Part shown: positions 21,458 to 32,076 of the stretch, one piece after another | Position numbering within the stretch: position 1 is the first letter of the stretch | How the letters are laid out: the number at the start of each line of letters is the position of its first letter | Source of the DNA: Urophycis tenuis | Taxonomy: Eukaryota > Chordata > Actinopteri > Gadiformes > Phycidae | Assembly (NCBI GenBank): GCA_036785325.1 | Contig: JAXIVH010000194.1 | Span: forward strand, 62,001 to 126,000 | Reading direction: 5' to 3' | DNA: 64,000 bases | The notes under the pieces: model-generated | Told to the model about the DNA's origin: nothing | What the model saw: only the letters and a program-made list of their open reading frames with translations | Database searches by the model: none | Made by a program: the position numbers and the translations under genes

Positions 21458-22864
21458 GAGTTACCCATCCATTCTGACACCCATTTCACTCCTAACCATC
21501 ACTGGAAGGAGTGATCCCTCTTCTGTGTTCCTTCTCAGATGCTTTACATAAAAAATATCAAGAAGAGAGATGGTTGGTTCCATGTCACTCTCCATATTTC
21601 TGTTTGGCAGGAACACAGAGCTGACCAGCTAAGTGCCTCATCATCTGCAACACATTTCAACACATCTGCAAGCTAGTTTGGGTTAGTTTTACAAATTGTG
21701 CAGAATCTGCATTGAATGACCATCTAAATATGAATGTAGTTTGAATGGTTATGAGATATTTTATGATCGTGTTTTAGGTTTTTATTCATAATAGTTCAAT
21801 TCAAGTATTCAAGTTCAGTTCAAGGATGCATTTTATTTAAAGGCTTTCAAAGCACTCCAGGACTTGTCATCTTACAAGACATTCATAAACAACAACAGTA
21901 GGCCTACGTCAAACAGTATAAATCAAGTAACAGTAGTATTGTAAGATAAATATGAATGTGTCGACTTAGTGCAATTGTATTTGTACAGTGAATAAGACAA
22001 GAGTCAGTGTGTGACAGAGTATTCCACTCAGAATAAGTGTGTTTTCAGGCGGGATTTAAAGGTGGAGACAGAGTCAGAAGTGTCTGGTGGGAGAGAGTTC
22101 CATAGGCAGGGCGCATATCGGCTAAAAAGCTCTTGACCCCAAATGAGAAGTATAAGTATTTCTGTTTTAATCTACTTACCTAAATGCATACTTTAGGGTT
22201 TAAGGGGTATTAGCGCTAGCTAACTAGACAATCAGATGGACAGTGGCTATACATTATAGCTAGTCTTCTTTCTTTCTATAGCTAGTAATCTTTCCTATGG
22301 TGGCATCATGCCTTCAGTGTGCATATTGTATCTCCCTCTGTCTCTCTGTCAACTCTCCCTCTTACCTCTTCTCTCTGTCATGTCGTTCAACTTCCTCTTC
22401 TCCCTCTCTCCCTCTCAACTCTCCCTCTTACCTCTTCTCTCTGTCATGTCGTTCAACTCCCTCTTCTTCCTCCTTCTCTCTCAACTCTCCCTGGCTTGCC
22501 TTTTCTCTCTATAGTGTAACATTCTATAGTACCATTGATACACTTATTAATACTAACCATCATGAAACTTATTGCACGACTAACCCACTCTATATATCTC
22601 TCTCTCTTCCCACTTACCTCACTTGTGAGGTAAACCATTACCAGTCATCAGCCATCCTTGTATTTGGCCCTCATCGCACCTGAAGTCCCATCCTATGACT
22701 CCCTACCATCGCCTGTTGCTGTCCCCTTGACCGGATTCCTGGCCTGCGCTACCTAGCAATCCACTACTGCCCTATGACAATTCCCAATAGCTATGACAAG
22801 TCATTCCTACACTGGACTATTTGAACTTTCTGACACTAAATGGGATTCATGCATTATCATACTG
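21456..22864. other. Non-coding DNA with repeat fragments
   Basis: No gene found. 21624-21642 shares GAACACAGAGCTGACCAGC with 48417-48435, and 22150-22215 resembles the intron just after the Ig exon at 61175, suggesting an eroded third copy of the Ig locus. 22030-22135 (GGGATTTAAAGGTGG ... GGCTAAAAAGCTC) looks like a dispersed teleost repeat. 22340-22500 is a pyrimidine-rich minisatellite. Confidence 0.4.
22349..22490. repeat. 66-bp pyrimidine-rich minisatellite, about two copies
   Basis: CAACTCTCCCTCTTACCTCT...TCATGTCGTTCAACT repeats with a period near 66 bp (starts near 22350 and 22416, third partial near 22480). All three forward frames are open here only because of composition. Confidence 0.75.
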
Positions 22865-22890
22865 GTTCTCTTTCATAATATTTCGTTCGA

Positions 22891-23058
22891 TGTCTCACTA
22901 TGGGATGCAGGCCCCCGCTGCATACCTCAGAAGCATTGATCTCATTACGCCAATCCCGACTGGCTGGTGAAACGTGTCCGTCCGCACCAGGTAGTCCCAC
23001 CTACCTTAAATAGCTCATGCGGACGGCACCACGTTATTCAAACACCTCTTCTCACTCG
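22891..23058 (+). repeat. Left inverted terminal repeat of DIRS element
   Basis: From TGTCTCACTATGGGATGCAG to TTCTCACTCG; reverse complement of 28449-28622 with scattered differences. It contains GCACCAGGTAGTCCCACCTA and CCTTAAATAGCTC, conserved in both copies. Confidence 0.85.
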
Positions 23059-23366
23059 GAGCGTATCTCACGTCATAGGCTAAGTTAGTTTAACTGTCCA
23101 CAGACAGATCTTATATAGATTCTGTCGCCGGGCGCTAATTAGCCTTAGCGATTTTTTATGCTTCGACGATCACACCAGATCGTATAGGTGGTACTTTCCT
23201 TGCCCCTCCACGGTTTGGATAGTACTTTTCTCGGCGCCCCACCACGGCTGTTGGAGCAAAACCGAGTGTTAACACACCAGTTAACTTCTCGGCTTTTTTG
23301 GAATTTCCACAGTTAGCACACCAGCTAACTGCCTCAACTCCCCGCTTGCACACCAGCTCGTGAGGA

Positions 23367-24900
23367 ATGGAGCATAAAGCCCCTCACACCAGAGGGCTCG
23401 GAGACTCTGCCGCCCGTCCTTGCCGCTGTGGGAATAAGATTTTGAGCAAGGATCCACACCAGGTCTGCTCGGGCTGCCTGGGGCTGGAACATGCCCGGCT
23501 AGCTATCAAGGTCCCCGGCTCATGTCAGCACTGTGCGGTGTTCGCGGTCAAGAGTCTCCGCAGACGGCTAGCCCGCCAAGCTAGCCTGTCTGGACAGGAC
23601 CCCTATCTCTCTCCTGACGGCGCCGCCGTCGGAGATGGAGAAGAGACAGGGGTCGTTGCGGTGGCGGTACCGGAGGCTAGCGCTAGCTGGGGCTCCCAGC
23701 TCAGCCTAGCCGCGGACCCCCCGCTGGAGGAAGACGTCCTAGAATTGGACTACGGGGACGATGAAGAAACCCCCCCGAACCCCTCGTACCAGAGGAGGAC
23801 GACGAGGACGACATCTTCATAGCTCTGGCCCGGGCTGCACAGCCCTCGGCCTCTGTCGCCTCTCGGGATGGAGGTGAGGGAAGCACACCAGTTTCTCCCC
23901 TCCCCAGCACGGACATGCTCGACGTGTGCAAACGCGCGGCCGCCCGGCTGGACATCCCCTGGCCCGTCGTCGTAGCGGAGAACACCAGGTCTCGCTACGA
24001 GGGGAAGAAATTGCCCCTGGCCAAGAGCACATCAAAGCAGCTTCCCCCCTTCTTCCCTGAGCTGCTGGATGAGGTGGTGCGCTCATTGAGGGACCGCCCA
24101 TACAGCAGCAGGAGCCCGATTCCCGGGGCCTCGTCCCTCGATTGCGAGGCGATGGAGAGCCTGGGCCTGCTCCGCATGCCTCCGATGGAGCCACTAGTCG
24201 CAGCACACCTCCACCCGCGGCTGTCGGCTGTGTCCTCTAGGAGTCCCAGCCTGCCGTCTAAATATGACCGTTTTCAGTCAACTATGACTGAAAAGGCATA
24301 CAAGGCGGTAGCGCTCTCGGCCAGAGCGCTCAACGTCCTCTCACTGCTCACGGCATACCAGGCTGAGCTGTGTGAGGAGTTCAGGCTCAGGACCCAGCGA
24401 CCTGGGAGGAGATACCGGTAATCACCGACCTGTGTCTCCGTGTCCAGCGCTGCGCGGTCCGCGCCACGGGGAAAGTGCTGGGGACCATGGTCCTGCAGGA
24501 ACGAGCGAGGTGGCTCAACCTCGCCAACCTGTCGGACCGGGAGAGGGACGACGTCCTTGACATGCCAATTGTTCCGGGGGGGATTTTTGGCTCCGCATTG
24601 GATTCTATGCAACGCCGATGCGAAGCCAAAAAGAAGGAGGAGGAAGCTCTCCGGCTTTGCCTCCCTCGAAAGCCCCCGGCTCCCTCTCCCCCTGCGCAGC
24701 GGAAAAGTTTCCCACAGGCTGGTCCCCAGGGTTCGCAATTTAAGATCCCCAGGCAGCCGAAACCTCAGCCCGCTCCGGCCCCTCTGCCAAGCAGTCGGCC
24801 CAGCTGGCCAAAGAAATCCTCGGCCCCGGTTGCGACTCCGCCGGTACAGCCCGCGCAAGCCACCTACAACCAGGCCAGGAAAAAGAAGAGAGCGGCCTGA
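23367..24900 (+). pseudogene. DIRS gag-like ORF1, two frameshifts
   Basis: Starts at ATG 23367. The first segment (to 23822) has a cysteine-rich N-terminus, CRCGNKILSKDPHQVCSGC followed by CQHC, typical of DIRS ORF1 in fish and amphibians. The acidic end shifts frame at a C7 run near 23770; the second segment (open from before 23915 to 24421) includes LDVCKRAAARLDIPWP and LPPFFPELLDEV. A further shift near 24385 leads to the third segment (to 24900) with ERARWLNLANLSDRERD and a basic, proline-rich tail. The order is right but frames differ, so no intact product. Presumed nucleic-acid-binding particle protein, by family knowledge. Confidence 0.75.
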
Positions 24901-25132
24901 TCGCCACTCTCTTCACCGGTGATGCAGCTGGACGTTCCCCGTTCTCCAGCGCCACCTGTTCCACGATGGAGCGTGCACCCGGAGGCCCACCACGCCCCCG
25001 TCTCCCGGCTGCCACGGACCGTGCCAGAGCGAACCGGGAGAAACGGACAGTCGAGACCAGAGGGTTCAGCGGTTGCCCCTCTCTCATGTCCCAAAGCACG
25101 CCCATTCACACAAATGTTTGTACGAATAAATC

Positions 25133-27255
25133 GTGTCCCGCTGCCGCATCCAGGGCGCAGCTGATAAGAAACATATAAAAATGAATATGAACAGCGCGGT
25201 GGCAACACCCGCTGTCCCCCCTCGGCGGAAAGCCATGGCTTTCCCCGGGACGGGGAACGTGCGGACCCCGCCGCTGCGCTCAGCGGCGCCCGGGGGTCAT
25301 GTCACTTTTCCGCCAGGAGAGGTCGCCACCGCACCGCGGCTGGGGCCTCTCATGGTGGGGGGACTGCGATGTGTGTCAACCCTCTCCCCCAGATGGGAGA
25401 GATGGGCCGCACACGCAGCCTCATCCTGGGTGGTAAGGACGATTGCGAGGGGATACAGACTGCAGTTCGCCGCTGTTCCCCCGCAATTCGCCGGTTTAAT
25501 ACACTCCCAGGCTCAGGGAGAGTCAGCTTGCGTTTTATAAGAGGAAATCCTCTCACTGTTGAACAAAGGAGCAATCTGTGTCGTACCACCCGCACAGTGT
25601 CAGAGCGGTTTTTACTCCAGGTATTTTCTGGTCCCCAAACGGGGGGGGGGGGGGGGGGGGCGGAATTCGCCCTATCCTGGATCTACGTGCTCTGAACAAA
25701 TATCTCAGGAAATACAAGTTCAGGATGCTAACACACGCATCCCTGCTACGTCTTGTGCGACAGGGCGATTGGTTCACTTCTGTCGATCTGAAAGACGCGT
25801 ATTTCCACATGCCGATTTATCCTCCCCACAGAAAGTACCTAAGATTTGCTTTCCAGGGGACCTGTTACGAGTACCGCGTACTCCCTTTCGGTCTGTCTTT
25901 AAGCCCGAGGGTGTTTGTGCGGTGCACCGAAGCGGCAATAGCCCCGCTGAGACGGCAGGGCATCCGCTTGGCCACATATCTGGACGATTGGCTACTATTG
26001 GCACAATCGGAGCAGGAGGCCAGGGCGCACAGCGTATTCTCGTACGACACCTATCCGATCTGGGTTTCATGATAAACGCGGAAAAGAGCAGGCTGTCCCC
26101 GGCACAGGATATAATCTTTCTGGGATTATTCCTGGACTCGGTGACTTTCGCAGCGCGTCTGTCGGCAGACCGAGTGAAAACTTTCAGGGCATGCCTCGCG
26201 CTGTTCCATCCGGGCAAGTCTGTTCAATTCAGATTGTGTCTTCGGTTACTCGGACTGATGGCGTCTGCCATTCTCGTAGTCCATCTTGGTCGCCTCCACA
26301 TGAGGGAATTCCAGCTTTGGGTTGCCTCATGCGGGCTAGATCCCGTGCGTCATGGCGCACGGAGAGTGCTGGTCACACCGGGGTGCGCCAGGGCGCTGCG
26401 CCACTGGCGAGTCCCGTCTTTTCTGACTCATGGGGTGCCCATGGGCTCTGTCCTGTCCAGGAAGGTGGTCACTACGGACGCCAGCCTGACAGGTTGGGGC
26501 GGAATTTACGAGGGCGGTCTGTGAGGGGCCTCTGGAGTGTGGACCTCCAGCGGTCTCACATAAATTTTCTGGAACTTTCAGCGGTGTTCCTCTCCCTGAA
26601 ACGGTTCCTTCCGTCTCTTATTGGTCATCATGTCCTGGTGAGGACGGACAATACGACAACGGTGGCGTACATCAACCATCAAGGGGGATTACGCTCCCGT
26701 CAGTTGCATATGCTGGCACGCAGCCTGATCCTGTGGAGCTGCGGTCGTCTCCTCTCCCTGAGAGCGACGCACGTCCCGGGAGTCCTGAACACGGGCGCGG
26801 ACCTGTTGTCCAGGGGCGAGCCAATATACGGGGAATGGACTCTGCACCCGGAGATTGTGGATCAGATATGGGCCCGTTTCGGTCGGGCCACAGTGGATCT
26901 GTTCGCATCAAGGGACAACGCGCAGTGCACGCTGTTTTACTCTCTGTGCAGCATGAATGCTCCCCTCGGCGTAGACGCGCTAGCGCACGCCTGGCCGCGC
27001 GAGCGTCTCTACGCATTTCCCCCCCTGGCATTGATACCCCCCACCCTGTTCAGAGTGAGGGAGCACGGCCACAAACTGATTTTGATAGCTCCGCATTGGC
27101 CTGCGATGCATTGGCTAGCGGAGATATATCAGTTGCTGTGCGCTCAGCCCTGGCAGCTCCCGCTGCGCAGGGACCTGTTGTCGCAGGGAGGGGGGGCTGT
27201 TTTCCATCCGCACCCAGAGCGCCTGGCACTATGGGCTTGGCCCCTGAGTGGTTAA
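25133..27255 (+). pseudogene. DIRS reverse transcriptase-RNase H, broken
   Basis: N-terminal part (RWERWAAHAASSW near 25390) ends at TAA 25538-25540; the same frame continues to a 20-base G run (25641-25660), after which the RT palm is in another frame: ILDLRALNKYL, FTSVDLKDAYFH, LPFGLSLSPR, and YLDDWLLLA (catalytic DD near 25980). Near 26020 the frame changes again, and near 26520 once more into RNase H (VRTDNTTTVAYINHQGG, NTGADLLSR). The end (WARFGRATVDLFASR ... LILIAPHWPAMHWL) corresponds to the Dam-like domain often fused to DIRS RT. At least three frameshifts and one stop. The G run lies where the family has a short glycine stretch, so repeat slippage explains part of the damage. Confidence 0.82.
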
Positions 27256-28256
27256 ATCTGTCAGCTGTGGGTCTTTCACAGCGGGTGATTTCCACTATAC
27301 AGAGTGCTCGAGCCTTCTCCACTAGGTCTCTGTATGACTGTAAGTGGAGAGTGTTTGAGGGGTGGTGCCACGGAAACGGCCACATTCCTTTTCAGTGTCC
27401 AGTAGGTGTGATATTGTCATTCCTGCAGGATCTGATTGACAAACGAAAAGCCTTCTCCACGGTTAAGGTGTATTTGGCAGCCATCGCCGCCTGTCACGTG
27501 GGGTTTGGGAAGCAGACAGCGAGCCAGCACCCGCTGGTTTGCCGTTTTATGAAGGGAGCGCGCAGGCATCTCCCCGTGTCCAGACCATTGGTACCACCAT
27601 GGGATCTGGCTGTGGTTCTGGAGGGGCTTAAGGGCCCTCCTTTTGAGCCACTGGAGGGGGCGGACTTGAAACACGTGTCCCTCAAGACAGTGTTGTTGCT
27701 GGCCCTGGCTTCGGCTAAACGGGTTAGTGACATCCATGCGCTTTCGGTGCATTCCTCATGCGCTCAGCTCTTCCCGGGCGATGTAAGGATGATTTTGAAG
27801 CCCAACCCGGCTTTTGTGCCTAAGGTGGTGGGCTCATATTCTCCGATTGACCTTGTGGCTTTTGCTGCCTCACCAGATAAGCAGTCGCCGCATGCGTTAT
27901 GTCAAGTCCGTGCGGTGCGCACTTATATGGATAGGACGAGGGGTTTCAGGAGGAGCGATCAGCTGTTTGTCTCCTGGGCTAACCCTCATAAGGGGAAACC
28001 TGTCACAAAGCAGCGCCTGTCCCACTGGGTGGTGCAGGCGATTGCCTTGGCCTATACGAGTCAGGGTTTGCAGCCACCTGTGGGGCTGCGGGCGCACTCA
28101 ACTCGGGGCTTGACCACATCCTGGGCCTTTTTCAGGGGAGTTTCTGTTCAGGATATTTGTGCTGCTGCGAGTTGGTCCTCGCCTCTCACTTTTGTCCGTT
28201 TCTATATGCTGGACGTCTCTGCTCCGTGCGTGGCACGCGCAGTTTTGTTGTCCTGA
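27231..28256 (+). CDS. DIRS tyrosine recombinase
   Basis: Intact 341-codon frame if ATG 27231 is used; the frame is open further upstream (26733) but overlaps RT-RNase H there. N-terminal SAM-like helices (SLYDCKWRVFEGWC, KVYLAAIAACH) precede the catalytic domain, with arginine in ASAKRVSDIHAL, the H-x-x-R pair in HSTRGL and the nucleophile tyrosine in FVRFYML. The enzyme would insert a circular DNA copy by site-specific-like recombination, giving no target duplication. The overlap with RNase H in another frame is normal for DIRS. It is the only intact frame in this element. Confidence 0.82.
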   Translation: MGLAPEWLNLSAVGLSQRVISTIQSARAFSTRSLYDCKWRVFEGWCHGNGHIPFQCPVGVILSFLQDLIDKRKAFSTVKVYLAAIAACHVGFGKQTASQHPLVCRFMKGARRHLPVSRPLVPPWDLAVVLEGLKGPPFEPLEGADLKHVSLKTVLLLALASAKRVSDIHALSVHSSCAQLFPGDVRMILKPNPAFVPKVVGSYSPIDLVAFAASPDKQSPHALCQVRAVRTYMDRTRGFRRSDQLFVSWANPHKGKPVTKQRLSHWVVQAIALAYTSQGLQPPVGLRAHSTRGLTTSWAFFRGVSVQDICAAASWSSPLTFVRFYMLDVSAPCVARAVLLS

Positions 28257-28330
28257 AACGAACAGAGTACTTTTTCCTGTAGGTTGGTGGACGCTCGATA
28301 AGCTTGTCTGGCAATACGGGAGCAACCATA

Positions 28331-28426
28331 TCCCATAGTGAGACATCGAACGAAATATTATGAAAGAGAACTTTAGGTTATTTACATAACCCCGGTTCTC
28401 TGAGTAATATGAGTGAGATGTCTCAC
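28331..28426 (+). repeat. Internal complementary region of DIRS element
   Basis: 28331-28371 is an exact reverse complement of 22865-22905; 28371-28426 is the reverse complement of 28614-28667 with a two-base gap (ACATAACCCCGG versus ACATCCCCGG). The joint GAGAAC/TTTAGG encodes the head-to-tail junction of the element ends. By DIRS biology it templates completion of both termini. Confidence 0.9.
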
Positions 28427-28448
28427 CAGACAACCCTTCTTGCTTGGG

Positions 28449-28622
28449 CGAGTGAGAAGAGGTGCTTATCTTGAATAACGTGGTGCCGTCCGCATGAGCT
28501 ATTTAAGGTAGGTGGGACTACCTGGTGCGGACGGACACGTTTCACCAGCCAATCGGGATTGGCGTAATGAGATTAATGCTTCTGAGGTATGCAGCGGGGG
28601 CGTGCATCCCATAGTGAGACAT
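28449..28622 (-). repeat. Right inverted terminal repeat of DIRS element
   Basis: Inverted copy of 22891-23058, with a small insertion (GAGGTGCTTATCTTGAATAA versus the left copy). 28614-28667 also pairs with 28371-28426, so this end can fold into a long hairpin of over 50 bp with a 187-base loop. Confidence 0.85.
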
Positions 28623-28667
28623 CTCACTCATATTACTCAGAGAACCGGGGATGTAAATAACCTAAAG

Positions 28668-29256
28668 TTATGTAACCATCCTACATCTTGGTTACATACA
28701 CCCCAGGTGGCTCTAGACACCATGTTCTATTCTCTACACCTAACTAACCTATTCATTTATCATGTATACAAACCTTACTGCCCTATAGGCAGATGGGTCA
28801 GGCCCTTGAGTCGTGGATCTGCATGAGGTTTCTTCCTATATGTATCTCCAATTATAGGGAGTTTTTCCTCGCCTCTGTAACTTATGGGCTCTCTCTGAAT
28901 GTTCAACACTGTCAAGCGCCATGAGTCGTGTAATGTTTTGACGCTCTATAAATTGAATTGAATTGAATTTTAACTTGTGTATAATTCCCATAAACAAAGC
29001 AAATAAATTAAGTGAAAACTTAGTTCTCCAACCCATTCGTCTTTGTAAGGAAATGTTCTATTTTGTCAGAATGCACCAGAATGCTTCATTTGTATGTGAA
29101 AATCACAAACAATCTTTTCGGGGAGGATGACCCCAGACCCCCCTGCGGGGGTTTGGTTTTCAAGCTTTCAGCCCCACCTAAAACAAAATTCACCAGCCGC
29201 CACTGATTATGATGCATTGTCATTTTAGGCAAAGTATACTTTCTCAACAGTATATT
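28668..29256. other. Retroposon tail and non-coding DNA
   Basis: 28780-28972 (GGCCCTTGAGTCGTGG ... GGGAGTTTTTCCTCGCC ... GCTCTATAAATTGAATTGAATTG) resembles the 3' end of a teleost non-LTR retroposon with an (ATTGA)n tail. 29120-29210 has a short hairpin CCCCCCTGCGGGGG. No gene. Confidence 0.4.
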
Positions 29257-29678
29257 TGTAGCGGCTTTCCAGTACCTTCAAAGAGTCGCTAATGAGGCAG
29301 AATAGGTCTTGTACTTGTGTGACACGCTGCTGCTGTTCCAGAGAAGCACACTGAGTCCAGAGAAGTTTCGGAGTTTTAATGTAAGCAAATGAATACTACA
29401 GCGGCTTTACACGCGCCCATGATCTAATATGTGTACACTTTGGCGAACGTGTATCAAAGCAAACAAAAGAACAAAAGCGATAATAAAATGCGGTCAACAA
29501 AAATTACGGCCACCTAGACTTGCCTCCTTTCCCGTGCAGGTGAAGCAGGTTGTGATTTAACCTACCGGCTGTCAATTACAGTGCCCACGTGACCCCAAAC
29601 GCTGCATATCACCGTGGCAACAAGACAAAACTAATTCAACAGAATAACTAATAAGCAAATCAATATACGGCTCCAACA
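29257..29678 (-). repeat. 3' LTR of BEL/Pao element
   Basis: 422 bp, nearly identical to 36617-37038 (visible changes include CTTCAAAG/CTTAAAAG and CTCCAACA/CTCCTACA). On the minus strand it starts TGTTGGAGCC; a purine-rich AGGGGCTGGTG (29679-29690) precedes it as a candidate polypurine tract. Confidence 0.9.
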
Positions 29679-30011
29679 CACCAGCCCCTAATTATTGAGT
29701 TAATAATTACTCTAATATCACATAGGAGACAAACATATGAAAAAGACTTTCAACAGTAAAGTTAAAAATGAATGTCCATTAATTAATCCAAACGACTCTT
29801 CTTTCTTCTTGAATCATATGACTCACAGTCCACAGTCTCATTGGTCAAAGTCAAACAGCCAAAGTCCAGTAAAGAGAGTCTAGTAACAGTAAAAAAAAAA
29901 AAAAAGAGAGTCAGAGAATCACAACTGAAGCCATCGTGTCCTCAAATGGTGTCAGCCTCATGCAACAAGCAAAGCTTTGTGATGGGCCGGTCCAGGCAGC
30001 TGCTCCGGGTT

Positions 30012-30893
30012 TTAACTCGCACCTGACGAACTAATCCTCTTCGGTCCGGGAAGGTCTGTATCACTCGTCCCATAGGCCAAGAGTTCCGAGGCGCTGTGCT
30101 GTCCATTATAATGATCTCCCACGACAAGATTCCTCTTTACTCCTGTCCATCTCTGACGCTCCTGCAGTTGAGGGAGGTATTCTTTTATCCATCTCCTCCA
30201 AAACAGGTCAGCCATATACTGGACCTGTTTCCACCCCACCTGTTTCCAAAGTTGAATTGAGAACCTTTCGCACAGACCGGATCAACCGTTCCCAAGCTCC
30301 TCCATGATGTGAACCAGCAGGTGGGTTAAAGTTCCATTGTATTCCCTTTCGCAGCATGACATCCTGGATCTGCACCTGATTCCACATGGCGGTTCATCTG
30401 GGACAATTCTTTCAGGAGGCAAATCTGCCATCTGCTGGTGAACTGGCAGAGCGTTCAGTCGGCGACAGATGATACACTTGGATAGCACTCTCCTGATGGC
30501 TGAACTCACACCCACTATCCAGTATCTCTCTCTCAGCTTAGACAGCATATGGTTACGGCCACCATGTCCCACTTCCTGATGCACATGTCCAAGTAAGAGC
30601 TCTGAGATGTGGAGATCTTTTGCCAGGATTATAGGATGTTTCTCTTCCACAGGCATAGACAATCTACTGAGACGACCACCAACCCTCAGGACTCCATCTT
30701 GCAGCTGTGGACATAGCTTATAGAGGTGACTGGACCTTTTAACCGGCTGCCCTTTTGCCAGACTGGTTAGCTCTTCAGGAAATCTCTTTCCCTGACAGAA
30801 CTTGATGATGACAAGATCAGCTTGGTCCAGGTCTTTCACAGTGAGGCTCCTATGCATTGCTGTCCTTTTAAACTCTTTCATTTCCTGTTCCAC
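30012..30893 (-). pseudogene. BEL/Pao integrase region, core deleted
   Basis: 30893-30282 begins with the pre-integrase part and a zinc-binding region: HVHQEVGHGGRNHMLSKL, then CIICRRLNA. After PPERIVPDEPP the frame enters sequence that should lie near the end of the integrase core; in another frame there are family-typical residues FNPPAGSHHGG followed by a C-terminal piece (30239-30012). The stretch that should hold the first two catalytic aspartates is absent, so there is an internal deletion plus a frameshift. Non-functional. Confidence 0.65.
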
Positions 30894-30961
30894 AGATGAT
30901 GCCTCCTGTTCCTTGTTGATGTCAGACTGTGCAAAGGTCAGATGTAACTGTCTCCTCTTCT

Positions 30962-32076
30962 TTACACGGACATGAGCCAGCTTTTAATCCTGAAGAGCCA
31001 GGCCACTGATTTCTTTAGCTTCATCCAGGAGGAAAAGTACTCCATCAGGTGAGTTACAGGTTCTTCCTTGACCTGAACAACATTTACTGCAACCACTCCT
31101 TTGACTTTAGGGTCGCCAAGTGAAAGGTGATAGAGGTCTTCCCAAGCAACAGGCCATTTACTCTCAGGATGCAAAAGAAAGTGAGGCCATGACACCCATG
31201 TAGCATCAGCAACGAACACATCAACTTTCACACCTCTGAGGGTATTTCTGCTGGATTGCTGCTGGTGTGCACGTACCTCCATTGAGGACAAGAAACTTTG
31301 AAGATTTGTGAGACCCGGTTTGCAACAAAAACTTTAAACCTTGAAGTCTCATTCCTGATGTATTTCAGGACAGATGTGCTGTCCGTCCAGAATACTGAGT
31401 CCAAAAGATCCATCTGTAACTCCTTCCTCCACAGCATGTCGATGCGGCTGGCCATAGTTGCAGCGATAAGCTCCATCCTGGGGATAGTAACACATTTCAA
31501 AGGAGCAACCCGAGCCTTTCCCATTACGAAAGCACTGTGTACTTCTGAATTATTGTCTTTCAACAACAGGTAAGTCACTGTTCCGTATCCATGTTCACTG
31601 GCATCGCAGAAATTATGCAACTTGGCTGAAGTAACTTCTCCAAAGCCTGGAGGCTTCATACATCTGCTGACCTCAAATCTTTCCAACAGATGCAGCTGCC
31701 GCAGCCACTCCAACCACTCTTTAGAGACTGACTCAGGCACAATATCATCCCAGCCTATCCCTCTCCCACACAGGTCTCTCCGGATCCTCTTCGCAGTTAA
31801 AACAACAGGGCTCAGCATTCCAAGGGGCTCGTAGATGGAGCTGACAGTCGAGAGAATTCCTCTTCTGGTTAGTGGTCTGTCCTTAAGTACCATTTTGAAC
31901 TTGAAGGAGTCTGATTTAATGCTCCATTCCACACCCAGCACTCTCTGGACATGGAATCCAGTTCCATGTCCAGTCCTTCAATGCTTTTTGTTCTGTAATT
32001 CTTCTCTGGGATGACTTTCAGCACTCCATTCCTGTTACTCAACCACTTTGTGAGAGGAAATCCCCCCTTGGAACAC
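30962..32076 (-). pseudogene. BEL/Pao RT end and RNase H
   Basis: Resumes directly after the solo LTR at 32076 and runs through the RT connection to RNase H. 31941-31228 is open: LSTVSSIYEPLGMLSP is a strong BEL/Pao signature, HNFCDASEHGYGTVTYL carries the first RNase H aspartate, MELIAATMASR the glutamate and FWTDSTSVLKYI the next aspartate. A frameshift near 31260 joins to 31291-30962, which ends at TAA 30962-30964. A second shift lies near 31945. Would degrade RNA in the RNA-DNA hybrid. Confidence 0.78.

Larger units (their letters stand above)
22865..28667 (+). mobile_element. DIRS-type tyrosine-recombinase retrotransposon
   Basis: About 5.8 kb. Inverted terminal repeats lie at 22891-23058 and 28449-28622. 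An internal complementary region (28331-28426) is the reverse complement of the left end (22865-22905, 41 bases) fused to that of the right end (28614-28667). This is the hallmark of DIRS elements, which replicate through a circle and do not make target duplications; none is seen. Gag-like, RT-RNase H and tyrosine recombinase frames follow in order. Gag and RT are broken by several frameshifts and one stop, while the recombinase frame is open. Confidence 0.92.

Noticed and set aside
22297..22683. Three overlapping plus-strand ORFs rich in Ser/Leu/Pro
   Set aside because: A pyrimidine-rich minisatellite opens all frames; no domain and no splice logic.
23701..25208. Minus-strand ORFs of 94-194 residues
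   Set aside because: Shadows of the GC-rich DIRS gag region on the other strand.
26733..27230. N-terminal extension of the DIRS recombinase
   Set aside because: This open stretch overlaps RNase H and the Dam-like domain in another frame and has no recombinase-like features before about 27231.
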